Source: Phyto melanocephala (lineage: Eukaryota; Arthropoda; Insecta; Diptera; Rhinophoridae). From it: 64,000 bases of DNA. Both the position numbers and the translations under genes were made by a program. The stretch's first letter is position 1; each line of letters starts with the position of its first letter. Of this stretch, positions 24,164-36,741 are shown piece by piece. The notes under the pieces were generated by a model. It was given only the letters and a program-made list of their open reading frames with translations, searched no databases and had not been told where the DNA came from. The stretch is taken from the NCBI GenBank assembly GCA_941918925.1, contig OW799236.1:103556562-103620561 (forward strand), in the 5' to 3' direction.

Positions 24164-26039
24164 GAATATCTTCAATTTGTTTGACTACTCTTTGAATGGT
24201 TTAGTGGGGCATTTTCTCGACTGAAAGTTCTTCCAAGGTTTTGAGTGGTCCTAAAAATATTTTTCAACATTTTCACAAAAAAAATAATCGAAATAAACAT
24301 ATGGAACAGCTTACTTTCATAACAAAATGACACTAAATTTAAAAGATGGATTCTTACTGAGGCAGAGAAGAAAGTAATTAAGAAAGAAGTCGTATAATAT
24401 TGTTTAATCATTTTTAAATTTATGATATTATGACTTTATGATAATATGATATGAAAGCTCAACTTGTAAATCCTCCAATCAATTATAACCTACAAAACAA
24501 AAAAAACACACAAACTATCAATCAAAAAATATGCTTTTGCATAAAAGCAAATTTTGTGCATATAAAAAAAAACTGCAATAATTATACTAATTTAAATCGT
24601 TTTCCTTATTGGGTTGAAGACTGCAAAAATTAGTAACAAAATAAAATACATAATAATCTGCACACGAGTGGCTTTGTAAAAAATGTATCATTTTAATGTT
24701 CTAAATCATTTTGATTTTGTTTCAAATTTCACTTATACCTACTTTTTTCATTTACTTGTTTAACAAATTTAATTCTTACTAAATTCTATAGTAAACTTTG
24801 TGTTCAACGCTGTAGAAACCATATGCATACATGTTACTGACTGTTTAAACAATATTCTGTAGAATCCGACACGAATGCTACGATAACAGTTAATAACTGT
24901 TTGTTTATTTGACCCAATAAACATCGAAAAAGTTAAAACAACAAAAGGAAAAAATTACAACCTCTGCAATGATTGCATTTTAGTTCAATATAATTTTCCA
25001 AGTACTGCAGTAAATCAAAGATAATGGAAATGAAAATTTTCAAAATATATATTCACACATATTTTTCCCTGTTCTAATTGGTATTTAGAACATACAATAC
25101 AAACAGCATAAATATAGAGCATAAAACCTAGAGAAATGCTATAATTTTTTTCCTTGTTACGAAAGCCAAAAACGAACAGGTAAAACAGACGTAGGCAAAT
25201 AAAATCATTCATATGAACATACTTTTCATGCAATAAGGTATTAAATGCAAGTGCAAAAAAAATCATTTATTAAGTTTACAAATGTAGGCTGTGCAGTTAA
25301 AATAAGAAAAAATTAAAAAATACAGATAGTTGAACAATTAAATACATAAATGTTATACTACCATTGATTTTCTGTAAAAAATTAAACCTTCACTTCAAAG
25401 AAAATTTATTTTTGTTCAAACTAAGTTAAGTTAGCATAATATGACAATTTGTTATACGTTTTTTGGTGGAGTCCCCTCATTAACGTTTAATCATATACAG
25501 CTAAATTCGGTTATGGCGAACTCGGTTATTATTCATTATCAGTTGTTATCAACTAAAGCAAAAATATATAAAAAATAAATACAATCAACAAAAATGTATT
25601 GCTAGTAAGCATTGCACAGACCAGTTAATAATAATGTGGCAAAGAAATTTGTCATTTGCAACTGACATTGTGGTTTTAAGAATTTTATTTTATTTTTTTT
25701 GTTGTTATGAGAAAAATGATTGTATTCAAATAATCAGAGAAAATACACAAAAATACAATATTTTAAAAATAATATAAAAAACATTGATAATCACCTTTAT
25801 TATGCATTTTGATTTGAGGTAAAATTGTCTACGTTTGGTAAATTTGTGTTCCGTTGTGTTTCATATTGATATGTTTCTTTGATTGTGTATATTCTGTTGT
25901 GCATCTATGTACATCTGTGATCGGTATTGCAGTGTTGGTTGTAAATATCATGTAATTAACTAAAAAGCTGTTAAGAATTCGGTAATCAAATGTTTATTGT
26001 ATTTATTTATATTTTCTACCAAAGGTGAGTGAGAATAAA
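24164..26039. other. AT-rich tract without recognised genes
   Basis: The short frames at 24451-24633 and 25015-25266 have the composition of random AT-rich DNA and no family motif. Confidence 0.5.
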
Positions 26040-26605
26040 ACTTTTTATGGGCCGATGTTGAATATAAGCCGCACCTAAACGTCAAGTTTTTTTTTCTGCA
26101 TTTCGTTTGACATTTCTCAATATCAGTCTTACTCAATTCGAACAATGGAAGGAAACACAATCGAGCAACGCATTAAAGTTATTCAGGCTTATTATGAAAA
26201 TGGACATTCAAATCAAAATGGATTTCATGCAATTCGTGATTATTTTGATTAACATAATTGTTAAAATTCGTCCACAATCGGGATAATTGTGAAAAATATT
26301 GAATTTTCAGCAAAACAGGTCTTTATGAAATGTGAAAACATCTGTAAATGCCTCCTTAGTTCGTTGAATTGAGAACATTGCTGTTTTTCGCGATAGTGTG
26401 GCAAAAGAGCAGTCAACCTCGAACATAAACATTGTTATTGGAAATTTCGACCATTGGATGGAGATGTGCCGCCGAAGTCACGGCGGCCATTTGACCGATA
26501 TTTTGTTCCATAAATAATTGAAGCATACCAATATTATCATGATAAAAAGAAATGACAATAATTTCATTGAAATCAAATTCGGCCCTTAAAATTTAACTAC
26601 CCTTT
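26040..26605 (+). mobile_element. Mariner-type deletion derivative, copy 2
   Basis: It has the left 'gggccgatgttgaa' and right 'cggcccttaaaatttaacta' inverted ends; the outermost left bases are decayed. It begins with an ATG frame at 26145 (MEGNTIEQRIKVIQAYYENG), the N-terminal helix-turn-helix start of the transposase. The C-terminal tail (GGHLTDILFHK-like, near 26480-26515) follows after the same internal deletion as at 2272. It is inactive. Confidence 0.78.
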
Positions 26606-28911
26606 GCAACCACAATACAATTTCTTCTGCGAAATTGGCTAGAAGCCAGTAAAATACATTTCTTTTTGCAATCCTTATTAGGTTTAAGGCGTTTAGGGTA
26701 TAAGTAATAATTATTTCGACAACAGAGGCAACAAGGTGATGACTTATAGATTTTTATTGATTTTTAAATTTCAAATTAACTTATCACGGAATAATCAAAC
26801 CGAATTTTTGTCCCTAAAGAACCGAACGACTTATATAAGTCCATCATAGTAGTGGGTTATTTAGGTTATTAAAATCAAGAACTTGTTTATTGCTATAAAA
26901 GTAAGCACTTATTAGAGTTCCTTTTTATAAGCGAGCATATTTGTAAGCAACGATTGTAAGTAATTATTTTATAATATCTTTGTTATCAAGCATGGTGACT
27001 ACCTTCATGATATCGCCATGTTAAAATAATGGCTTTAGTTGCCAAATTGTAAGAAGTGATGAACTTTTTTTTAGTAGATTAAACTCCTTATTTGGTAATG
27101 AGAGTTTTTTTAACCTTAATTAAATCACTTCATAACAAGTTGAATCCCAGCAAAATCACTTATTTGTCATAGTTTTTTTTTCTAGGTATATAATGAGAGA
27201 ATAAGTTTATAAATTAATAAAATAATTGCTGAGTTCTTACCCTTATTTGTCATTGATTAGTCTTGGTGGTATTTTAAAATTTGTTATCGTTTTAGCCTAT
27301 TTAGTTTTCAGATTTTTTTATTATGGCATACAATTACAATCCCAATGATAGACTTTTTATTAAAATCTCTATGCAAGAATAATCCATCCATTGCCAAAAT
27401 TTATCCGTAAGAGAAACAATATTTTTAGAAAATATAAAAACTACAAAACAAATTTAAAAAAAAACTACATAAAAATTATCAACATTTAATCATTAAATAT
27501 GATTTCGAGATAAAATTTGTCTAAAAAGATATGTTTTCTTTATAATCCAATAATTCGTTACCACATTGGATAACTTTTGGAGGAAACGAAATTCATTCAT
27601 TAACAAGACAAAACTTATTAAGGGATTTTTTTTTCATTTCTTGCAAAAAAAAACATGTTAATAAATTAAATAATATTTTCAAAATTACCAGGCTACTTGC
27701 TATCACAGTTTAAGTGTATTAAGTAAAACTAAAACATATTTATTGTTATATGTGAAATAACTTTCATCAAAGACAAGCTATCATTCATTGTTCGCTATAA
27801 CCAAGTATTACTGTTTTTACATACATATACACTCTTTAGTACATGCATTGATTCTTGCCTTACTAAGTGTAAAGTACAAGTGATTTTGGCATTTATTGTT
27901 TTCAGAAAACACAATAGTCTATTAAAGATAAACACAATATGGGAGGATTTTACTTACATGTTACAAATTATGGAACATTAAGTTGAATTTAAAAATTCTA
28001 ACTGAATTCAAAGAAAATTTCAAAATAGACAGCATAACTTAAAACATTATAAATAGTTCATTCTAAAAGGCAATTGGATTTAAAATGCACACTTGAGCGC
28101 TAGGATTATTTTAAATATATTATGCCTTTTTAAACTGTGTAGCAGATATCTTATAAGCATTGGGTTCACTAAAAATGAAATTTGTATATTTAAAATTTGC
28201 ATGTGATAACGAAACTCATAGGCATCTATAAAACTTTTTCAAATCTATCAAATGAAATAAAAAACAAATAGATATGAGAAAATTAAAAAAAAAAAAATTG
28301 TTTTAAAATAATTTATAAAAAAATCCCATCCTTGAGGGGTTTGTTGCAGGATTTTAGTGATTTAAAAAAGTTAGAGCAATATACTCCAACACATACTATC
28401 GGCGTTGCAGTAATAACTGAATTAAATAGCTGATTTAATAATTTTGAAATACTATACGTTTTACTTATATGTGACAGCGCATAGAGAAAGGGACCTAAGG
28501 GTAAAAAAAAACAATTTTCATTTTTTTTTTTTGACGTGGCCAACATCTGAGCATCGAATGTAACCTATCTCATGCCCCAAAAGAGTTCCCTCCCAGAGAT
28601 ATGTGCGTTTTTTAAAAGTGAAGTGAAGTCTAAGCGCAAATAGAAAGGGACCTAACGGTAAAATTTATTTATTTTAATTTTTTCCCCTACTAAATTAACA
28701 AAATAACTTGATTTTAAGAAACTACAAAAATTTATATTTTGGTAATTGTCCATACTTGCAAGTAAACAAATTGGTTAACTTTAATATTTTGCTAATAAAA
28801 ATTAAGTAATATATATGGCTTGACGCTGAGGTTTATAAAATAAAATTTCTGAGAACAGATATTCTTATAAAAATTGCTTACCAATTGAAAAACCTAATTT
28901 AATTTTAGCTA
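26606..28911. other. AT-rich tract without recognised genes
   Basis: It contains 'cccagcaaaatcacttattt' at 27147, related to the left arm of the repeat at 23766. It also has a short direct repeat ('agaaagggacctaagggtaa' near 28485 and 'agaaagggacctaacggtaa' near 28641). Confidence 0.45.
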
Positions 28912-29661
28912 CACTCAGGTCTTTTTTTATGCGAATTTGAATTTATGCGGTTTTTAAATATAAAATTTTTTTTTTATAAAAAAAAAAAATTTACACTATT
29001 GATAACACTGGGCTTTGATATTTCTGTTAAGGTTTGTGCTTTCTGCAAAGCTTGTAGATTTCTGTTAAGGTTTGTACTTTCTGTTAATTAATGCGTTTTA
29101 TGCGAAGACCATCAGCGATTATTTGAAATTTGGGATTTCCCTTACAGATTTTGTAAGCAGGCGACGAATAAATGTTCTAACGTACGTTTGCAGTTTAGTC
29201 ATTGACAGTTGAATTCTGCATTAAATTTAAAATATTTATTGTGGTGGAATTTTACAGAGATTTTTAAATTTTAATTATCGAAGGTGTTGAAATTTTGGTA
29301 TCAATGCTAACATAAAATTTTTGGATTCGATTTTAAGAAATTGATATGGAGAAAAATAAGAAAAAACGACAAACGATTTCTTTAGAGACCAAAATCGAAA
29401 TTTTGGACCGCTTAGCAAATGGAGATAAAATTAAGACTCTGGCAGACCACTTTAAACTAGAGGAATCATCAATCAGAGCCATAAAAAAATTAAATTTATT
29501 TTATGCGAAGTTGGTACATTTTTAATACTTTAATTTCAATTTATGCGATTTTTTTAAATTCCGGAACGTATCCCTAGTATGGAGCTAGAGTCTTCTTTTA
29601 TGCGATTTTTGTATGCGGTTTTATGCGGAACGCATCTACCGCATAAAAAAAAACTTGAGTG
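28912..29661 (+). mobile_element. pogo/Tigger-like DNA transposon, 750 bp, non-autonomous
   Basis: Inverted ends 'cactcaggtctttttttatg' (left) and, in reverse complement, 'cactcaagtttttttttatg' (right) are flanked by TA at 28910-28911 and 29662-29663. The word 'tatgcgatttt' or 'tatgcggttt' recurs near both ends (28934, 28950, 29506, 29543, 29601, 29611, 29623), probably as transposase-binding repeats. It carries the N-terminal DNA-binding part of a pogo-type transposase at 29346-29525. TA target duplications fit the Tc1/mariner-pogo superfamily. Confidence 0.8.
29346..29525 (+). pseudogene. N-terminal CENP-B-type helix-turn-helix of a pogo transposase (truncated)
   Basis: It is a 59-codon frame from ATG. 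A basic start (MEKNKKKRQTISLETKIEIL) is followed by DRLANGDKIKTLADHFKL and ESSIRAIKK. This is the classic CENP-B/pogo N-terminal helix-turn-helix: a Lys-rich leader, 'LExKxxIL.....G.....LA..F......IR.IKK'. The frame then reads into terminal repeat sequence ('tatgcgaag') and stops. The second DNA-binding helix-turn-helix and the DDE domain are absent. As an intact short frame it could in principle make a DNA-binding peptide for the element's own ends, but nothing here shows expression. Confidence 0.75.
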
Positions 29662-29663
29662 TA

Positions 29664-32204
29664 CAATGATGCAAAAAAAAAAAAATAAATATATATATGT
29701 ATTTAAAAAGAGCTATTTTCGAAAAAAAAACAAGTAAATAACCTATAAACTTTAAAATAAAAAGAAAAGAGACAAGAAAATAACTATAAAACTGTGAAAA
29801 AAATATTTGTCATATAATTGTACTATTTATAAGTCCCTCAATACAGGAAAGCTCAAAATTCACCCTCGACATCACAAACTATTCAAAATTTAAAATGCGT
29901 TCAGGTGTCTTATTCATAAAAGGCACTAATATGTTCTACATGTTGGATTTTAGGAAGTTAGTTTGTAGGTATACTTTGGAAAATCATCATGCAAAGACTT
30001 TACCAAAACCAATATTATCAAATCGTAGAAATTTATTTTAAAAAATTCGCGTCTTAAATTTATCATTCCTATACCTATCTCAGCAATTCGGTCACATCAC
30101 TCCTGATTTTTTTATTTTTCGTGTCTTTGTTAATCATTTGAGAGAGAAATAGTTTCAAAAAGGCTGCGTGAGAAATATCTTATAACGGAATTATTTCAAG
30201 AAATTGATTTCCAAATTGAACACCTCGTTCATATAATTTGACACCATTGGATTTCTTGTTGTGAAGGAATATCACGGCTTTGCTCTATGCTGATAAACAA
30301 GCAATGAATGATCATTAAAACTTGACGTATTATCGAAGAATTAAATACAGGTATGCTCAAAAAAACGGGTGCAAATTTAAACGACAGCGTAGCGTTCATA
30401 AAGTAAAAAGGCCACAATTTTTTTTAATATTATATGTCAAAAAATTTTTAAAGAAACGAAACTCCATACTTACTCCACTAAACTATCTTGTGCGGAATTT
30501 CACGGATGGTGATTTTGAACCATAGTCTAATGGCAAAGTTTATAGAAGCTCTATAAACTAATACCATACATGTAGGTTTCTTTGTTAATTCTTGAAATAA
30601 ATAAATAGAGTCTATAAAAAAAATATTAACATAAAAGTTATGCCCTCAAAACTTTTTATTGTAGTGTTTTTAAATATTTCAATCTTTTGATGTATGCAAA
30701 CCAGTAAAACTTTTCATTCAAATTAATATTCAGTTTTTTTTCTTTTTTTGAACTGAAATTTTTTACATTATCGACAATTCTTTTTAACTTGTGAGTAAGT
30801 ATATACATTTTCTTTTGCTTTCGTTCTTTATTTAGGTTGTTAAGCAAATACAAATTAACTTACAGAAAACTTGTCCATCCATGTATTTTGTTTATTTGTA
30901 ACAAATAAACATCATCCTTGTGACCAGTTCTATTAGGAAAATTATATTTGACATAATAAAAAAGCGTACAAGATTTTTTTTTAAATAACTTCTTTCTTTC
31001 TTCTTTTTTTTTTGTACTAGTTTTTTACTACCTTTGTTCAGTAAATATGCATGGTTAAACAAATAAAATATTTTTTGACCCAACAAACGACAATTCATTT
31101 CAAAAAAGGATATCCTTGATATACGTATGTATACTGAACCCCACTGTTGAGAAGGAAACTTCGTAAACCATTTTGACAGCAATTCTTATTTCCTTTAAAT
31201 GTAATTCTATAATAAACAATTCGAGGGTGATAGCAACCAACAAGATCAACAATAAAATTCTATGCTACATAAACATACACACCCACACACATACATATAA
31301 AATGGAATAGTCAACTCATGAGTTATTGAATAAAATAGTTGTGAGCATATACAGATTAGGTATAAATAAAATTTTTGGAAGCATTAATAGTTTGGCTAAA
31401 TACTAAATATATTGAATAACAACAGCATGTACCACTAAAGTAATTGTTTTAAACTGGGGTTTGGAATTAAAAAAAAAACAAAAATAAGCGATATAATTTT
31501 CACTCTAATAAGTTTTTATCTGGTGACATAAGGCAATTATGAATTTTTAAAAATGTTAACTGTCCTTTTCAAATAAGTTTTAAGTCAAGTGTAGGGACTG
31601 AAAATGGGTTAAAAAAATTTTACCTGAATAGATATTCTAAGTTTTCAACAATTCTTTATTATTTTTAATTTATTATGAAGTAATATTATATCCGTATATG
31701 TGTAAGCATCACTTATTTTGACTGTATTGCTGTACAGATAATTGCGTGCGGTGCATGTTTTACTGGATCAAAGCTAATCTGTTATGGTGCTATGTTGGCG
31801 GTAAGGATAAACTAAGCAACAAATCATTGCTACATTGCACGAAAGTCTGATGCTGAAATCTCGACGAAATGCGCTTGTATTTGTACTAATTTATTGAATT
31901 TATTAAAATATCAATATTATTAAACTGATATTTGAAAGCATATAAACGATAGCGACTATGACCTGGTTTTAGCTTTTCGTGATCTTAAAATCTGTAATAT
32001 ATCACACAGATATTAAGCTCCGTTGTCGTTATAATTTTGTATATAAAAATTATATTTTTGAATTGTAAATAATTGGTAAAAGACATGTTGAATATACGGC
32101 ATGAGTATTGAGTTATATCAATAATAAAATTTTCCTAGTTCATAAATGTAACGAATCATGTTTTTAAAAGTCAGTTTTAATCAGTAAACTTTTCTGACTA
32201 ATAG
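29664..32204. other. AT-rich tract without recognised genes
   Basis: Several short frames (for example 30229-30417, 30892-31182) were inspected and carry no family motif. A denser patch near 31735-31870 is unexplained. Confidence 0.5.
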
Positions 32205-32720
32205 AGAAGTGTTGGTAGTAAATATGTTTTTGCCGAAAGGGTTTTCAATCTTCAACGGGGTATTGTTGAGTAGTCCGTGCATTTTTCAACATATTGCCTG
32301 TTCTGCCTGGCTAATTTGTTCAGACCAAGTTAGAGATTTGTTAAATGTTGCAGCCAAATTTCTGACTTTGTTTACTCTTTCTATTTTAAAACCATCAAGA
32401 ATAATAGTGATGTCATTGTCAATGAGGGTATTTTGATTTAATTAGATTAAGGCGTAAGCCATTTATAATGTTAACGTTTAAATTTTCTCCAGATCATTAT
32501 ATTAATTCCCAATTTTTTTTGGTAATTAACTCCTTGAAACTACTAAAATACAACTGAACGTCATCAGCATAAGTACATATGTATTTTTGAATGTAGTTGT
32601 TTTTGTGGTAAATCATAGGCATTTAACGAGTATAGCATAAGTTCAAGTATGGAACCCATCTTGTAACTTGAAGCGGACGTGAAATTAAATCATTGCTTAT
32701 AACCGATCTACGAAAAAAGT
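32205..32720 (-). pseudogene. LINE-type reverse transcriptase fragment
   Basis: On the minus strand, about 32700-32620 reads SNDLISRPLQVT and a corrupted version of the GVPQGS...NDLP region. Next come ICTYADDVQLYF (32590-32555), the catalytic YADD box of reverse transcriptase, and NGLRLNLIKSK (about 32470-32440). Downstream pieces in another frame (ILDGFKIERVNKVRNLAATF, NKSLTWSEQISQAEQ and TYLLPT-like residues) match the region after the palm domain in jockey/R1-like non-LTR retrotransposons. Stops and frameshifts mark it as dead. Both ends of the retroelement are missing. Confidence 0.75.
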
Positions 32721-32800
32721 AGATGAACAGAGATCATATGAAGAGATCTCAGATGAACAGAGATCATATTAAGAGAATTCAGATGAACAGAGATCAGGTG
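32721..32800. repeat. 30-bp tandem repeat, 2.7 units
   Basis: Units beginning 'agatgaacagagatcatatg' start at 32721, 32751 and 32781. They lie directly upstream (minus strand) of the reverse transcriptase fragment. The unit length is a multiple of three, and the minus-strand translation (MISVHLRSLH-like) is open through the repeat, so it may have arisen within the retroelement's coding sequence. Confidence 0.8.
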
Positions 32801-33000
32801 TACAGCAAGCAATAACAACTTAAACAATTTTGATAATTTTAGGCATAACATTTTATGATACACATTGTTTAAAAACTTAGAGTGGTCCAGTAATACAACA
32901 AATGATAATTTTTCTAACCTTAATTACTACGACATCAGATAATTCTGTGATAAAACTATGTTGAGGTATGAATCCTGATTGACGATCAGTAAATAGGTAA

Positions 33001-33258
33001 AACATCAAAATATTTTTTTAAGACCCTATAAAGTATATTTGTTCTGAGGCCGGGATTAATTCCATGGCGATAGATATATGTCCGCTTGTCTATCCATCTG
33101 TTGAAAGTAAGATAGAGCTCGAACCAAAAAAGCTAGGGGGCTCAATATACACAAATTTTATATTGAAATGTCTTGTATTTATAAGCAGAAAATACACTGA
33201 GACGCCACTTTAACGCCTTCTTTCATTGAAAGACTAAATTTATGAAAACATTTTTGAA
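33001..33258 (+). mobile_element. DINE-1-like element, short decayed fragment
   Basis: It contains the 5' segment ('accctataaagtatatttgttctga', GTCY-like 'gtccgcttgtctatc', 'aaaaaagctagggggctcaa') joined directly to a 3' segment ('aacgccttctttcattgaaagactaaattt'). Roughly 2 kb between them in copies A and C is missing. Both termini are lost. Confidence 0.75.
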
Positions 33259-35205
33259 ATGTTTTAAAGTAAGCAAATAGTTTCTACCATAACCTTTTTG
33301 GTTCTTATAAAAAATCTGATTTTCGCACATAGACTGTTATTCAAGAAAGCCACAAAGATACATATATTTCTTCCTTTTGTGGTAGATAATGTGTTTTTTA
33401 TTTATTGCATAATAAAGTACTTAACCTTTAGGCAAAAATCAATAAAAATGTTCAACTTGAATAGAAACAATTATTACAATTTCTTACATTTTCAACCCAA
33501 CCTACTCCCTGATGACACCAATATTTGTTTTGCAAAGATTCAGTCAACCATGAATTTTATTACCATGTATTTTTATGTGACAAAAACCGCATCATCTTCT
33601 AGCCTACACGTGTTGTAAGTGTAAAAGGAAACAATGTATGGCGTGTACAAACATTAACAATATTTACAACTTAGTCCAATAAAAAGTTTTCTTTAAATGA
33701 TAAGTGTGTTGTAAATTCACTTTAAACATTACTTTGTTGCTGTAATCATCATGCCGAGCTCCAATTTATGTTACTTGTCTACATACATAAGTATTCACAT
33801 CGTAAAACGCTACGTGTAATCCTAACGAGATACGTATAATAAAAATTTTAAAATAATTGTTTTTTTTTTACTTTTTACTTTTTATGCTTTTGTGCATAAA
33901 TTTCTATCACAATTTAGAGAAAGATTTTTTCTCGTGCGTAGCTAATTGCTTATAAAGTGCCTGAATGTAAGACAAACTGAAATGTGTTAAATTGAGATAT
34001 CAAGTGCAAAAAATAGGTGGCGTAATAAGGTAAATTTTAAATTGAGTTATCATTTGCCTTCCATTACAGATTTTTGGTGGCAAGAGAAGATTTTACTTAA
34101 AAGTTTATCACGATTTTTTCTTATATTTTTAAAACAACTTTATTTACATAAATTAACATTCATATGTGTATATAAAGTTTTAATTTAAAAAAATATATAT
34201 TTATCAAGCAGGAGTGCTATATTCGGTTTAGGTATAACAATCACATAGAAGCTTGGCATAGATTTCAGCGTTCATGTTATACGAAATTTTTTATCCTTGA
34301 TTTGAAATTAATACACAGTTGACTATATTCTACAAGTAAAGCACTTTCATTTTAAATCGATATTGATGAAGTTAGACAAAATTCAACCTTTTTTTCTTCA
34401 GAAGCCATCGTGGATCTAAAACTTTTTTTAAAAGTTTACTGAATCATATTGTTCAAGCACCTTTATTTGATATCAATATTGGTGGGAATCAAGGAGGTGG
34501 ATTTTGAAATAACAAATATCACCCAAATTAAATAAAGGCACAAAAACTTAAAATTAGTTTTTTGTTCTTATTTATTCAAACTGAATCTTACACTTACTTA
34601 AAATTAATTCACAAAATATAGTGAAACCTAAAACAGCAATAGACAAATTTGTTGACGTATGCACTTTTCTCATGTGTTTTTTAAGAGTTTGTTTTTTGTT
34701 GTTTGTTTAGCTTTTTAGCTGAAACTTTATATATAAATATACATGTGTGTAATTATGCAAACGACAATTTTGTTGACGATTGCTATTGTGTTTGTGTTGT
34801 TGCGTGGGAACGTAACTCCCATGTATAAATTAATTGACAGCCATTTTGCAATAGCACTCTTGTACAATAGTCAATTCCTTTAGATTTTTGTTCGTAAATT
34901 TCTGAAAGACAACGAATTAATTGTATTTTAGTGCTTAAATTTCAGAGAGTTTCGTACCGATTTGTTAGTTTTTTTGGAAATAATTTTTACCTATAACTTT
35001 GCCCGCTAATAACCGATTATCCAAAATTTTTCGCAAATATTTGTATATATTTATTACATTTACAAGGAGTCAGCAACGTGTCCCAGACTATAAATTTTTC
35101 TACTTGTTGTAAAAATATAGGAAAAATCAGAGGAAGTGGTGTTTTTTTGCTAACATCTATGAAGGTTAAAAAGCTATTGCGCTTATTTTTAATCCGACAA
35201 TTTCC
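33259..35205. other. AT-rich tract without recognised genes
   Basis: A frame of 106 codons at 33298-33618 has no recognised domain and a random-like composition. The rest shows nothing I can name. Confidence 0.45.
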
Positions 35206-35233
35206 AGTGTCACCTGCAGGTGACAAAGATTAA
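35206..35233. repeat. Solo piggyBac-type end: palindrome plus TTAA
   Basis: A perfect 18-bp palindrome (TGTCACCTG then CAGGTGACA, 35208-35225) lies four bases from TTAA (35230-35233). The arrangement and sequence match the right end at 36715-36741, so it is probably an end of another copy of the same piggyBac-like family. Confidence 0.5.
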
Positions 35234-35544
35234 CCGAATTTTTAAACATAAATACAGACACCAATGAATAATAAAAATATCAATAATATACAGACAATAC
35301 TCTGTTTTGTAGCTGATTTTATTTTGGCATTGCTGCCATTATTTAAAATAGGGGATAATTGAACATTTTTAAGCAGTGGTTTTGATTTTTACATACTGGT
35401 GTGTCTTGTGATAAAAAAAATTAATAAGAATGCCAAAATTCAAAAATTCAAAATTTTTTTATTCATTATTATTTTGAAATGTTCACTTTAATTATTTAAT
35501 ATGAAGATATTAAAAAAAATTATTTTGTTCTCATAAAAAACAAC

Positions 35545-36737
35545 AATCTATACCAAGTGTCACTTTAGGTGACACTGGGTATTATTAGTACTTAATTTAT
35601 TTACACTCTAAATAAAATTTGTATGCTCATATGCAACATACGTTGATATAAGATTAGATTGGCGATATCTTTAATACCGGTTAAGGCGTAGATGATATTA
35701 TTTTATTTCCATCTGATGATGGCAAAGTAACTGATGAAGATATTGGTGATGAAAGTTAAGCTAGTATTAGTCATCTTCCTAGTCGCATGCTTTGGTCTAT
35801 AGTAGAACTGTAAAATGCGTCTATATGCACAGAAAACAGTGTACATAATGTAGATAAAGAAGATGAAATAATTCATACTTTGCCCAAGAAGAGAAGGAAG
35901 AACGATAGCACTATCAAAAACTGGGAAAGTACTATCTACAATACTTCATTTGCTTCTTGTGGCAAAGGAAACTGTGATGAAGAAACTTGTACTGACTTAC
36001 TAAATTACTTTATAGCAAAAATCTTGTTGAGCTCATAGCTGATATGAGTAATTTGTATGCTTTGCAAAGAAATCTTACACTGAATGTGACTGTTAATAAA
36101 ATTAAAGTTTGCATCGGAATACTGTTGTTTACAGGATATTTGACGCCAAAGTATATGAGAATGTTTTGAGAAGTAAAGAGTGACACGTACAATGACCTAG
36201 TAATCAAATTCGACAATATCACCATCTTGCAGACAGTACGTCCTTGCCGTCCAACTGCAGCTACTCACTGCGGATATTTAGTGAATTGTGAACTATATCA
36301 GGGTGCGTCAGGACCAAATCTATAGATGCACCCAGACTTAGTCCTAGGAGCTGCTGTCAGTTGAGAGCTCCACTCCAGTTTGCTCCATGATATGGGACCT
36401 TACAATTTGTACTTTGATAACTTTTTAACCGGTTTACCATTAGTTAAATATTTACGAGAGCAGAATGTTTAGCAACTGGCACTATAAGGGAAACCCGTAC
36501 TGAGAATTGCAATATGCCAAGCTCGAAAGAAATGAAAAAAGAACCAAATGGTAAGCTATGTTATAAATTTTCCGAAGAAATTATTGCAGCTAAGTGGCAT
36601 GATAATAGTATTCTCAATATTTATTTATCTTTTAAATAAATATATATTATTAAAAAATTCATAAAAAGATTAAAAAAACGTTTTTTTTAATCATTAACTT
36701 TACACAATGCCCAGTTTCACCTGTAGGTGAACGCCCT
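35545..36737 (+). mobile_element. piggyBac-type transposon relic (family 2)
   Basis: The right end has a palindrome (TTCACCT gt AGGTGAA) followed by 'cgccct' and TTAA (36738-36741). Inverted to it, a related palindrome (AGTGTCAC tttag GTGACACT, 35556-35576) followed by 'gggtatt' marks the left side; the outermost left bases and TTAA are not recognisable. The transposase relic at 35660-36640 lies between. The left boundary is approximate. Confidence 0.65.
35660..36640 (+). pseudogene. piggyBac-type transposase, decayed and deleted
   Basis: Recognisable pieces run in order across frames. First is an acidic N-terminus (DDIILFPSDDGKVTDEDIGD). Then come a middle linker (LPKKRRKND ... IKNWES) and ADMSNLYALQRNLTLNVTVN, with VCIGILLFTGYLTPKYMRMF at 36026-36170; this is the 'F.GillltGy....mYW' part of the family. 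A deletion follows and the sequence resumes at RPTAATHCGYLVNCELYQGA near 36248, then PYNLYFDNFLTGLPLVKYLR (the family's second catalytic aspartate region) and TGTIRETRTENCNMPSSKEM. It ends at AAKWHDNSILNI. Several stops are present, the first catalytic segment is deleted and the C-terminus is missing, so it is inactive. Confidence 0.82.
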
Positions 36738-36741
36738 TTAA

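Noticed and set aside
30229..30525. Overlapping frames on both strands that suggested a Tc1-like piece
   Set aside because: No DDE or helix-turn-helix motif could be placed in order.
33298..33618. 106-codon plus-strand frame
   Set aside because: It is the longest unassigned frame, but its composition (Phe/Lys/Asn/Ile) is that of random AT-rich DNA, with no motif.
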